Shown here in pieces: positions 19,890-28,930 of a DNA stretch of 30,078 nucleotides. The position numbers and the translations under genes are program-made. The stretch is from NCBI GenBank assembly GCA_011109175.1, contig RDEW01000044.1:102229-132306 (forward strand). The letters run 5' to 3'. Source of the DNA: Dicyema japonicum (taxonomy: Eukaryota; Dicyemida; Rhombozoa; Dicyemidae). Position 1 is the first letter of the stretch; each line of letters opens with the position of its first letter. The notes beneath the pieces are model-generated. The model did no database searches. It was not told where the DNA came from and worked only from the letters and a program-made list of their open reading frames with translations.

Positions 19890-20811
19890 AACAAAAACGC
19901 TACAGCCAAAAGCGTACGCACCAGACATCCGTCAGGTGTATTTGGTTCTGAAGAAACTAGTAAGTGGACCCAGACAAGTTAAGAGATGATCCTGGTCTCC
20001 AAGAAAGCACGATGGGCATAGTGGAGAGGACGATTGTCCAATCTTCACAGATATGAATGTAAATTCAAATGATGATCACAATTTAGGTACGCAAGTGACG
20101 CGAACCTCCTGGGTAGGGAGCTTCGTCTCAGTCAACAATAGGTGGAATACGCTCCAGAAGATTGTTTATACCAAGGCTTCTGATAGTTTTGGTGGATAAC
20201 CAGTCATGGATAGTTTTCTGTCGTGTCTGAGTATCTGAGATGGTTTTTAGAATCCGAATTTGATCTCCAAGAGTAGGAATAATTCGCCTTTTGTTTGTGG
20301 AGACCCAAAGCCAGTAAGCTGGATGTCTCAGCATTTTACATTTGTCAAGGAATTGTAGACTTAGCATCTTATATGGTCCCTAATTGGGAGAATTTTTTAT
20401 TCCAGTCAAGGTGGTCAATTTTTTGTGGTTTTTAGAACCCAGTTCATTTATTTATTTAACATCTCAAGACCACGGTAAAACCAAAACTAACTATCACGTG
20501 ATCCCGATGCGCTTCTCCAAAATCCTCATTCTTTCCCGGTGCTCCTCCCTCGTACCCACACAAGCTCGTACAGGGCGGCTGACTGTATTTGCAGGGCCAC
20601 CTTCCCGCATGCCGGAGTTTTGTTTAATGAGGGCCTCCAGAGTAGTCGGTCCGGTTCTGTGTCTCCCACAAGACCACCGCTCCGTCATTCTAAAAGCCTT
20701 CTTTTGAACGTCCTCGATTTTCTTAGTGTTCGTCCATGATAATGAAGGTCCCCACGAAGCACAAGCGTACGAGAAACATGGTTCGATGTATTGCTTGTAA
20801 ATGTTCATCAA
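19890..20811 (-). mobile_element. APE-type non-LTR RT C-terminal remnant
   Basis: The minus strand from 20,811 opens MMNIYKQYIEPCFSYACASW and continues GPSLSWTNTKKIEDVQKKAF, the typical segment after the RT palm ('yk.yi.p.l.YAc..W...ls.....kle.vQ.ka.R'). Frame 20,367-20,128 follows with LSLQFLDKCKMLRHPAY and NNLLERIPPIV, typical of the far C-terminus. Near 20,020-19,960 CPSCFLGDQDHLLTC resembles the 'CP.C...D..HLL.C' terminal motif. Frames change between pieces and stops intervene. The catalytic part of the RT is absent: upstream (20,812-20,900) is AT-rich. It is from the same broad family as 2,236-3,010. Confidence 0.75.
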
Positions 20812-20911
20812 GACCGGGTCGTTTGTATTTTTTTCAACGTTTGATTCTTAATTTTTATATTATTTTTTAATAATAGTAATTTTATTAAAATGAAGGTAAA
20901 GTTAGTTGAGA

Positions 20912-21193
20912 CTACATGGTCTCTATAATCGATAGCCCAATGTTCTGGATGAGCCATCGCGTTATTCTATACTCATCCTTTGCAACCCTCAAGATATCCG
21001 ATGAAGTCAGGCGTGCTTGGGACAATAATGCCATCATCTCAGCAGAGATCGGCAGTAAAACAAGACGGCCCTTAATGTCGCGATACTTCCTTCTTTTCAA
21101 ATCTTTAGGAATTCTCACCGAAAAAACTGCACGCAGCAATGACTTGAGCAAATTACCATCTGAGAATTGTACATGACGTTGAATCCAAAGCAA
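20912..21193 (-). CDS. conserved-looking ORF, unrecognised
   Basis: A 93-codon minus-strand frame ending at TAG 20,914-20,912. It starts at TTG if read from the first codon and is open a few codons further upstream. It includes SLLRAVFSVRIPKDLKRRKY, RDIKGRLVLLPISAEMM and DEYRITRWLIQNIGLSIIE. Its composition is helical and basic and higher in GC than the flanks, so it is probably a real or recently real gene piece. It sits between two retroelement fragments and may be part of a retroelement ORF1 or a host 3' exon. No motif is recognised. Confidence 0.4.
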   Translation of the reverse strand: MLWIQRHVQFSDGNLLKSLLRAVFSVRIPKDLKRRKYRDIKGRLVLLPISAEMMALLSQARLTSSDILRVAKDEYRITRWLIQNIGLSIIETM

Positions 21194-21507
21194 GACACTT
21201 CCCTTGGCTCCATGTCAGGGTTGGTATTAGAAACAATCAAAATATCAGTAAAATATATAAACTACAATATCTGGTGCAATCATTAGTTGTTCTCATATTC
21301 TGTATGCTACAATACTATTATTAATATCCCTCCACTCCTCTTCACTTGCTGAAAATAATATCAATATTACAGAATCAGAATATTTACGTTGCAATTTTCG
21401 GTTAAACTAAAATATTTATTATATATTTAAAATTATATAATTTTCTTGTAATTTAAGTGGATCTATTTGTAAACTTTCTTGGTTGAGTTAGTGACGTGGC
21501 TCTTTAA
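21194..21507. other. AT-rich spacer
   Basis: No gene seen; 21,400-21,450 is almost pure A and T. Confidence 0.3.
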
Positions 21508-21656
21508 ATGCAGTCTGAAAAATACAAGATTCAATGGGATGGCCTCAACCTACTCTCGTTTAATGTCAGGGGGATCTCGAAGACATGGATGAGGAAAACA
21601 CTGTGCGATGATTTAAAGAAGTACCGCATCTCTATCGGATGCCTGCAAGAAACGAA
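21508..21656 (+). mobile_element. APE-type endonuclease N-terminal fragment of a non-LTR element
   Basis: An open frame from ATG 21,508 reads MQSEKYKIQWDGLNLLSFNV, then RGISKTWMRKTLCDDLKK, then ISIGCLQET. LSFNVRG and CLQET are the first two conserved motifs of the exonuclease-endonuclease-phosphatase fold, with the catalytic Asn and Glu present. It stops at the unknown base 21,657, after which the FKBP gene sequence begins in another frame. It is intact as far as it goes, so it probably comes from a young element cut by a contig end. Confidence 0.8.
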
Positions 21657-21659
21657 NTT

Positions 21660-22589
21660 GACTTTTGTGGGGAAGATGTGACTCCCGAAAAGAATGGATT
21701 GGTCCTCCGATCAATTATATCTAATGGATCCGGGTATTTGGTACCTAGAGATTGGTCAAAGGTTAAAAGTATGAGTTTAATGGTAATTTTGATAGTATCA
21801 TACAAAGTGACCCACAAAAATGAAATAATTGGCGGGCAAATGAGAAGAAACTTGTGGAAGGAGTTGAGTTCGCAGTAAAATACATGCGGAAAGGCGAACG
21901 TGCCCTTTTCGTCATGAAGTACTCCCTTTCCTGTCGTGTATTGGAGACTGATGATGTGTCCAAATTTCCAAAGGACCACGAGGTCGAGTATGACATCACT
22001 CTGAATGATTTCGAGATTGTAAAAAATTTTCATGATTTTAGGTGAAACAGTTCTATGATATGAACAATGAAGAGAAGCTCAATATGGTGGACTATATTAA
22101 AAAGAGGGGAATGATTTATTGGAGAAGAAGTGCTACAACGCAGCTTATAGGTGCTATGAAAGTGGCAAGAAGTATGTCGAGGACTGGGAGACTGATAAGG
22201 TTCCCGCAGAACAGCTTAAGTCCATGACCTCTTATTGTCTATCGCTTAAGCTTAACATGTCGCTGACCTGTTTCAGGCTTGGGCGGTTCAGAGAAGCCCT
22301 CAAGCATGCGGAAGAAGCACTTGGGGTTGACTCGTCTTCGTATAAGGGACTTTGGAGGGCTGCTAAAGTATGAGAATAATTTTAGTGTAGGCATTATGTG
22401 AACTGCGGGAATTCGACAAGGCTTTGGAACAGGCAGAAGAATGTGGAGTGAATTGCGAAGAGGTCGAACGTGAGATCAGGAGAGTCAATGGACTGAAGGA
22501 TGGCGACAAGGCCGCAGAGAGAGCTTTTTATATGAATGCGGTCAGAAAAATCATGGTGATTTTTGGTCATTTATTATTAGGCTGAGTAG
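21660..22589 (+). CDS. FKBP-type TPR co-chaperone (FKBP4/5-like), partial, four tiny introns
   Basis: Resembles the second FK domain plus TPR domain of FKBP51/52, immunophilins that bind the Hsp90 C-terminus. Exons: 21,660-21,768, 21,796-22,018, 22,042-22,367, 22,391-22,555, 22,581-22,589 (TAG). Introns are 27, 23, 23 and 25 nt, all GT...AG. The FK part has GEDVTPEKNGLVLRSI and SNGSGYLVP but lacks the middle of a standard FK domain, so catalysis is doubtful. The TPR part opens NNEEKLNMV; Hsp90 carboxylate-clamp positions look kept (K..GN near 22,103-22,113; N in SLKLNMS; KGLWR near 22,346-22,360). The frame slips by one missing base at GGG 21,834-21,836 and at GGGG 22,106-22,109. The N-terminal FK domain is missing: an endonuclease fragment and an N lie immediately upstream. 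Confidence 0.85.
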
Positions 22590-23406
22590 TCCTTACATGA
22601 TTACTTTTTGGTTATAATCTGTTTGAGACTTTTTGGTTTTTTTATTGCGAAAAGTATTTTAGTCCGCATGCATTATATAGGAACTGACTCTCAGTAAGAG
22701 GGCCTTGTCATTTGTCCTGCTATTTTCTATATAAGCTAACGGACAATCGCTAATAATGATAATAGTTGTTTTAGCGACAAATAGACCGTTTGTTCTCACA
22801 TTTAAGCCTTTCTCTATTATTTATTTAACACACGGATAAACTGAATTGAATGCTGTCGGTGCATTACCTCACTTACATTGGTTATTGTGAGAATTGACTA
22901 AGGTAGCTTTCGGCAACCGTGCGCATAAAAACATTTTCAAAATAGTATTTTTTATACCAAAATGTTTTTTATGTATATTTAGACTAAATAATATTTAAAT
23001 GGTATTTTAAATTAAATTGTCTTTTTGTCGGTTACCCATCCCGTACTGGTCACCTGTCAAACGAGCTATCTCCTGTCATTCAATCAATATTAATTAGTTC
23101 CTATTCAAAAATTAAAGAATTTATTTTGTTAAAAAGTCTACATTGCCTTGAGTCATGTTGACTATTTTTAATTCTCCTGAACGTGCCTTAATCAGTTGTC
23201 ACAATACAATATTAAATAAATCTCTATGTATTTGAATAATTTCAATTGCTTCAACATATGGAGATTCAAATCTGCCCAACTCTAGCGATAGACTCTCATA
23301 ATCCTTTAGAAATGGTATCTAAAATTATTCTTTAAAATTACTTCATTTCCAATAAAAAGTCATATTTTGATTGATGAACGTTCATTCTTTTGTCATCCGC
23401 CTATAA
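22590..23406. other. AT-rich intergenic stretch
   Basis: No gene seen on either strand. The stretch at 22,915-23,030 is very AT-rich. Confidence 0.35.
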
Positions 23407-23684
23407 TAGGCAGAATTCAAATTTGATGGAAAAAAATCATATCAAAATTATCTGCATCTAAGTCAGATCAAGTTTGCATACTTTATACAATAATTACCTG
23501 AAACATCTGAATTATGTTCGACGTCAAATCCTCTGATGATCGTGGTAGGCAGAATTCAAATTTGATAGAAAAAATTCATATCAAAATTATCTGCATCTAA
23601 GTCAGATCAAGTTTGCATACTTTATACAATAATTACCTGAAACATCTGAATTATGTTCGACGTCAAATCCTCTGATGATCGTGG
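23407..23684 (+). repeat. 139-bp tandem duplication
   Basis: Copy 1 is 23,407-23,545 and copy 2 is 23,546-23,684, from taggcagaattcaaatttga to tctgatgatcgtgg. They abut with no N and differ at two or three bases near the start (tggaaaaaaatcat against tagaaaaaattcat). Confidence 0.9.
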
Positions 23685-24479
23685 AAAACATCATCCGCAT
23701 TCTCACTTTCTATGAAATTAAAAAATAATTAACTTTTATACTCACGAATGTGTGTGCTTATTCCAGAGACTCCTTGGAGTAACATTTTTAGAAAAATGAC
23801 TCGTGGTGTTATATGTAAACGTGTTTTTATGACTTTCTTTCCAGTCTTTAGTTGATTCTTCAACCATTAACTTTGAAAGATTTCTTGTCAAATTTCTTAA
23901 CATCTATAAGGTCTGCTTGGAATCGTTCATTAAGTCTTTTGACAATCAATCACATTGTATTTAGAATCGGAAACCTATAAATTAATTTTCTACTTCAAGT
24001 GGAATAAAAAATTGCAAATTGTGCACTCTTGGACAATTCTGTTTTATTGAAAAATAGTAGTCCAAACATTCATGCTGCAGTCTACGATTCCCGAAAGGCT
24101 ATTTCTGGATAGACTCTGCAATAGTTCGCATCTCCGATACGCTATTCATGCGCAAACTAATTTTTCGTCTTTGAAGTATAACCGACCATAAGTGACAATA
24201 CATTTCTCAGATTTTTTCATTTATTTTTATTTCTCTTCTTTTGAAAATGTATGTACAGGATCACCATTAGGAATGCTCACTATGGAGTGATATTACATAA
24301 TATTAGTACAAAGTCTATGATTATTATATAAAGGGATAAACTTTTAATAGAGCACATGTTGAATTTTTATGAACATCAATTTTACTATAAGCTAGATTAT
24401 GAGTTGACTATAGGGATTATATTAGTCCGCTTTTACGGCCTGCACACTTATAACTTCCCCCATCTCCTTAATTTCTATG
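23685..24479. other. AT-rich intergenic stretch
   Basis: No gene recognised. A short frame at about 23,796 begins with ATG (MTRGVIC...) after an acceptor-like site, but it is only about 20 codons and does not match the SERF family beyond the first residues. Confidence 0.3.
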
Positions 24480-25930
24480 CGTTCTTTCGCAGGAGTTCCC
24501 AAATCCTGTTTTCCACAATCTGCTTCACTGGGGCAAGAGTCCCATCCTTCTCAATGCTCATGACATGTTGTAGTCTTTGCATTGACACCCATCTTACGTG
24601 TCCAAATGAGCACCTGCAACGTCTTTTTTCTACTCAGCTTAACGTCCTCAAAAATGAACCTCAATGATCGACTGTTACACCCAGGTATGGGAACAAACAA
24701 ACTCTCGGAATTCTCAGAGTTTAGGCTGTACGTGAACTTACATAGATTCTTAGAATTTGACTTCTCTCTTGAAAGCTTTATCCCTTTCCGGACACAACAG
24801 TCTTGCAATTAGTTAATCAATATCATGATTCTCTTCTCGGATAGAATCGACGTCCAGACATATCCATAGTGATGATGTCATTTTCGTATAGTAACAGTTT
24901 CAAATTCGGGTCCGACGGGGTTGGGAGTCCTACAAGAAGATGTAAATAATAGTAGGCTGAGAACAGATCCATAGTGAACGCTTGTCATTTGAAGCCTAGT
25001 CGTTCGGCTAGGAACTCTCTTAGCCATACGAATAGTTGTTTTAGAATATCAGTAGCTACAAGCCTTGATATCAGAGCTTCGTGCCACACAACATCGAAGG
25101 CCTTAGATAAATCTAGGCACACTACATTTAGTTGTCTCTTGAGTGTTGTCCCTTTTAGTTCCTCAACATACATTTGGTGAATGCNTGAACGCCTGTCATT
25201 TGAAGCGTAGTCGTTCGGCTAGGAACTCTCTTAGCCATACGAATAGTTGTTTTAGAATATCAGTAGCTACAAGCCTTGATATCAGAGCTTCGTGCCACAC
25301 AACATCGAAGGCCTTGGATAAATCTAGGCACACTATGTTTAGTTGTCTCTTGAGTGTTTGGTGAATGCAGTCGGTACAAGATTTTCCAGGTTTGAAAGCT
25401 CATTGTTCTGCGAGGATAAAATCGCTCTCTTCTATATACAGCCTCTCGTAGACAATTCGCTAAATAATATCGGATATCAAGCATATAAGGCTCATCGGCC
25501 AATAGCTGATGGCCCCTCTCCGACTTTCCTAGTCTAAGAATCATTTTGACTACAGATTTTTCACCATTTTGGAACATATCCGTACTTTATACTTGCGCTG
25601 AACAGACTTTTTAGGACGAGCACTAAGGCCACGGTCCTTCTTTAAACATTTTAATGTTAACGTGATCGAAACCCGGAGGAGCCATGACCTCTTTGAGGGT
25701 GATTTTCTTCTCAACATCCTTGAGGTCGTTTAGTGAGTAATTGCATGCTTATGTTCACATGGGTTGATTCCATAGATTTTGTCCAATTGACTTTTTTAAA
25801 AAATTAAAGACTTCTTCCTCAGAGTGAAAAACCCCATCTGGGTTGTTAAGAACAATCTTCCTTTAATCCAGCGTTTCACGATTCGTTTTGAGTTTGCGTT
25901 TTGCCTCCGTGGATAGAACTAAAATGTCTA
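24480..25930 (-). pseudogene. reverse transcriptase domain of the decayed element
   Basis: Minus-strand pieces in order: EEEVFNFLKKS and KEVMAPPGFDHVNIKMF (degenerate form of the 'kApGpDgi' entry motif, about 25,650-25,860); KYGYVPKW; GKSCTDCIHQ; motif A VVCLDLSKAFDVVWHEALIS (25,130-25,060); GSVLSLLLF (degenerate motif B, about 24,965-24,940); PNPVGPEFETVT; then RKGIKLSREKSN (about 24,790-24,755). The motif C Y.DD is not preserved at the expected place. Frames change repeatedly and a 27-bp deletion separates the two copies of the duplication at 24,975-25,370. Not functional. Confidence 0.75.
24975..25370 (+). repeat. two-copy duplication joined by one N
   Basis: Copy 1 is 24,975-25,184 and copy 2 is 25,186-25,370, with the unknown base at 25,185. 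Both run from tgaacgc.tgtcatttgaag to ttggtgaatgc. Copy 2 lacks about 27 bases near its end and has a few substitutions. It covers RT motif A on the minus strand, which therefore appears twice. Confidence 0.9.
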
Positions 25931-25939
25931 TTTAGCATC

Positions 25940-26220
25940 GATGGTATCAAATTTAAATTATAAAAAATTGCATAGCAAAGCACGCAGTGGGGTCAATCGA
26001 TTTCATCAATAATTATTTATGAAAACCATTTTCAACATAGTCTTCTTTCTATTTTCGAATTTTAACACACGTTGACAAATAACCACGAGTTTTTTATTTC
26101 CAACATTTAATAATAAATTATTAAAAAATATAAGTTTATTTAAATTCTCTTGTTATATATTTTATTTAAAGTTCATTTGCATATATGTACAAGTAATCAT
26201 GATTTTTAAATTATTTCTCG
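25940..26220. other. AT-rich insertion between EN and RT parts
   Basis: About 280 bases of highly AT-rich sequence without RT or linker coding similarity separate the linker from the RT. It probably entered after the element had inserted. No clear terminal repeats are seen. Immediately to the right, 26,221-26,246 contains overlapping hairpin arms (caccc, gggtgtg, cacaccc). Confidence 0.4.
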
Positions 26221-26289
26221 CACCCTTAGGGTGTGCTCGCACACCCAATCGGGAAGCGATGCTTTAATCATTTCTCTGACCAGTTAATC

Positions 26290-26497
26290 TCTTGTAAATT
26301 GTCCACAAGGAGGGATCTCTGGCATCCAATTTGGTAGCCCCGTGCCTCTATCCAAGCTCCATAGCCATTTTCGTTCTCGTTTCGATGGCTCTTTCTTGTA
26401 AATTGTCTACCAGGAGGGATCTCTGGCATCCAATTTGGTAGCCCCGTGCCTCTATCTATGCTCCATAGCCATTTTCGTTCTCGTTTCGATGGCTCTT
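26290..26497 (+). repeat. 104-bp tandem duplication
   Basis: Copy 1 is 26,290-26,393 and copy 2 is 26,394-26,497, starting tcttgtaaattgtc.ac and ending ttcgatggct. They differ at a few bases and abut with no N. It lies in the EN-RT linker of the decayed element. Confidence 0.9.
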
Positions 26498-26587
26498 TTG
26501 GTTATTTGAGCTCTTCTGTGAGCTCCATGTGGACCATCCGATCAACACATCTTTTTAACTTCTTTCTCAGTCGATTTCTTTCTTTAA

Positions 26588-27060
26588 TCAGTCCCAAGGT
26601 AATAGGCGAAATGTCAATACTATTCTTACGGTTTCCATTGGCGAATATCTTCTTAGCTTGTTTCTGAGATAATTTCGGTATTGTTCCCAGTAGTTATGTG
26701 ATATGCCATATTTTATGAAGATTTCTTCAATGACATCTAATACTAGGTTCAGGACCACTTTTTTTGGTATAAGGTCATTACCGATATCCCACATACTTCT
26801 TAGTCTCATCACATAAATGTACAGTAGCGGTGATACAAGGAAAACAGCAAGCATGTCTCCACCATAATGAGAGAAATGGTTGGGCTCATCTGATGTCAAA
26901 GCCAGCTCTCTCAGCCAAGATTTTCAGTCTTCGTCAGTCACCATTGGTTTTGTAGCATCCGTACTAACGTTCTGCATTTAGGTCGCCCACCAGAATGGAC
27001 ATTTTATTTCCTCCAAAAAAATTCGTTAATCTTTGTAGAACAGTTTCTTAAATCCTTTGA
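26588..27060 (-). pseudogene. APE-type endonuclease domain of the decayed element
   Basis: On the minus strand, MSILVGDLNAER (about 27,005-26,970) is the GD.NA motif of the exonuclease-endonuclease-phosphatase fold. Frame 26,899-26,588 continues TSDEPNHFSHYGGDMLAVFL and then VSPLLYIYV...WDIGNDLIPKK, the C-terminal part with the expected D....V motif; the catalytic SDH is changed to NDL. The first third of the domain (NVRG, QET) is missing here. It is inactive by loss of the His and by frame breaks. Confidence 0.7.
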
Positions 27061-27091
27061 TATTTATCCACGAATCGCATCACATTTTTGT

Positions 27092-27610
27092 TTAGCTTCT
27101 AATATCACAGCCATCCTCCATATCTAGCCTCGTGTTTACAAAACTCACATTTGACGCAGATTGTTTTTGATCCCGAATCCATCTTGCATTCGGAACTGTC
27201 NGCCATCCTCCATATCTAGCCTCGTGTTTACAAAACTCACATTTGACGCAGATTGTTTTTGATCCCGAATCCATCTTGCATTCGGAACTGTCGTTTCTCT
27301 TGCACATCGGAAGCACTTCTTCCTCTCCTTGCATTGATATGTGAAGTGACCGATTTGTTGGTAGTTATAGTAAATAAACAGGCCTCTCCGCATCCATTCG
27401 CAAGTGACCACGTTTCTTCAAATGAAAAACTCGCAGAGGACTAACGATGTGGCCTCTGCTTTGTGTCCTACCGACCCCTCTTCCATTGTAAAAGTCTGTC
27501 CTTCTCTTAACATTCGAGATACCTTTGTAGTGATAGTTCATCTATTTGAGGTAGTTCAGGAGGTCGCTGTCCTCAAACCAAAGGGGAAAGTTCTTCATTA
27601 AAATTTTGAT
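27092..27610 (-). pseudogene. zinc-knuckle ORF1 (gag-like) of the decayed element
   Basis: Minus-strand pieces read VFHLKKRGHLRMDAERPVY, a knuckle of form YYNYQQIGHFTYQCKERKKC in which the two first Cys are Tyr, then CFRCARE, ECKMD and TICVKCEFCKHEARYGG. Such CCHC knuckles with a basic N-terminal part are typical of ORF1 proteins that bind element RNA. Upstream codons (about 27,560-27,430) have several stops. The unknown base 27,201 and the duplication 27,110-27,292 lie inside. Confidence 0.65.
27110..27292 (+). repeat. 91-bp duplication joined by one N
   Basis: Copy 1 is 27,110-27,200 and copy 2 is 27,202-27,292, with the unknown base at 27,201. Both run from gccatcctccatatctagcc to cattcggaactgtc and look identical. 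Confidence 0.95.
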
Positions 27611-27769
27611 GGCCTTGAGGTGGTCTTTCTAACCGGGTGATTGTCCGGTACAGAGGGACAAGTATCGTTAACATATAAAGGCTCTATCTACAGATCAAGA
27701 TGATGTTTGACATTGTGGCAAAATGCAATAATTCTGATTGCAAAATTTTGGTTAGTGAGCTAAATTATT

Positions 27770-28020
27770 GTTAAAAAATTCATTTAAGATCCTGTTCAGA
27801 GCCACGGGTAGAGTGACTCTGGGTCATTTTCTGAACGGTAGTTTGTTCTCATTGTTAAAGTAATTGTCCATTATTATATTTGCAGCGGCGTTTATGTCCA
27901 TTCTAAGCACGTGCCCAAACAATCTCTATCTTGATTCAATAATGTCAATAGTGAACTCAATGATATTTTTAAAAACCACTTATTGTAATCTCTTTTCTAT
28001 GTAATTCTCATTATCGTCCT
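27770..28020 (-). mobile_element. third RT family, C-terminal remnant (copy 1)
   Basis: The minus strand reads IIESR, a TAG, RLFGHVLRMDINAAANIIMD, NYF, then PFRK and PRVTLPVALNRIL. The order R.RLFGHVLRM...A..IM..YF...FRG.PR.TLP is the C-terminal end of RT proteins of some non-LTR elements, clearly different from the other two families here. The same segment recurs at 29,665-29,775, with DNA similarity (ttaaagtaattgt.cattatt.tatttgca). Confidence 0.65.
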
Positions 28021-28055
28021 TGTCATTTAATTAATTCACTAATCTGTGGGTTGCG

Positions 28056-28277
28056 ATGTTTGAAGAAGAACCACAATTTAAAAAAAAAAACATTTTATTG
28101 ACAAAAAAAGATTTAAATAATTGCGTATGTGTTCCACGTAAAACGGCAATCCCGATTAGTTGTCTTAGCCAGAAAGAATCGCAGGTTTTTATTTCGGCTT
28201 ATTTTGTAGGGGAACCATTTCAAAAGCAAGTCTATTTAGATGGGGGAGGAAAGAGGTTCTTTTGTTACAATTTGTAA
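28056..28277 (+). CDS. hypothetical short ORF, unrecognised
   Basis: A 73-codon ATG-to-TAA frame, basic at the start (MFEEEPQFKKKN) and with ISAYFVGEPFQKQVYLDGGG near the end. I recognise no family. It starts next to the RT remnant on the other strand. An oligo-A run near the start codon lowers confidence. Confidence 0.25.
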   Translation: MFEEEPQFKKKNILLTKKDLNNCVCVPRKTAIPISCLSQKESQVFISAYFVGEPFQKQVYLDGGGKRFFCYNL

Positions 28278-28485
28278 TGGGTGACAACTGTTCCGGTGAG
28301 CCACATGACACAACGCAACCTCACCTTAAGATTTTTTAAAGTGGATATTTTCCCAATCAGAGTAATGCTTGTGTAACTTGCATAGTCAAACTTTTTTGAT
28401 TATCGTTTTTTACCCATACAACAAACTTAGCAAATTTTACTAACAGGCAAATCAAAGAGGTTATTAGTTACAAACTCTACAATCA

Positions 28486-28745
28486 TCACATTAAAGAGAT
28501 CCAGACAGTTTGCACATCTACAGAAAGTGAAGCGTAGTATATTCCTCCAGCTTTTGAATACTCTGGAAATGTGTTTATCCAAATTTCTGTCACATCGAAT
28601 ATGGGAGCTATCAAAATTTCAAACGTGCTATACTCGTTCGACTTGACAGGATTTTAGATTGAGCCACAAAAGCGCTCCAATGTTGTGTGGTGGTAGCGAT
28701 GATTACTCCAATGTTGTGTGGTAGTGATATTTAGTCAATCATAGC
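28486..28745 (-). CDS. possible exon, unrecognised
   Basis: A minus-strand frame ends at TGA 28,488-28,486 after about 55 codons containing STFEILIAPIFDVTEIWINT and then FPEYSKAGGIYYASLSVDV. A 26-nt GT/AG segment (gtggctcaat...gtcaag, about 28,668-28,643) could join it to upstream codons that include a 31-bp local repeat (ctccaatgttgtgtggt twice, 28,675-28,722). The composition is protein-like but nothing is recognised. Two plus-strand frames are also partly open here, so it may be chance. Confidence 0.2.
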
Positions 28746-28930
28746 CAATTTGCAAAACTTTTCTCCATACTGATGATTTTGATGGTATAACTTTGATTGA
28801 AATTACCCGATTATTGATTTGGCGGTAATTTTAGACAATGTCTGGTGGATATGAGGAGGCTGAGTTGTTGCATCGATAATAGAAGATGTAATTATTTCCT
28901 AACATTTTAGATTAACACTCCGTCATAGCA
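28746..28930. other. spacer, no firm gene
   Basis: AT-rich; several possible short splice sites but no recognisable coding sequence. Confidence 0.25.

Larger units (their letters stand above)
24480..27660 (-). mobile_element. decayed APE-type non-LTR retrotransposon, ORF1-EN-RT order kept
   Basis: Read on the minus strand, a zinc-knuckle ORF1 (about 27,610-27,092), an APE endonuclease (about 27,060-26,690), a linker and an RT (about 25,930-24,480) follow in the usual order for jockey/CR1/I-type elements. The element is interrupted by an AT-rich insertion at about 25,940-26,220 and by three two-copy duplications. Every domain has frameshifts or stops. No target-site duplication or tail was identified, so the ends are approximate. 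Confidence 0.75.

Noticed and set aside
26221-26233. Telomere-like CCCTTAGGG
   Set aside because: A single occurrence inside a hairpin, with no tandem array of the telomere unit.
1470-27292. CRISPR-like or satellite array
   Set aside because: The repeats are unrelated to each other, come in pairs only and have no spacers.
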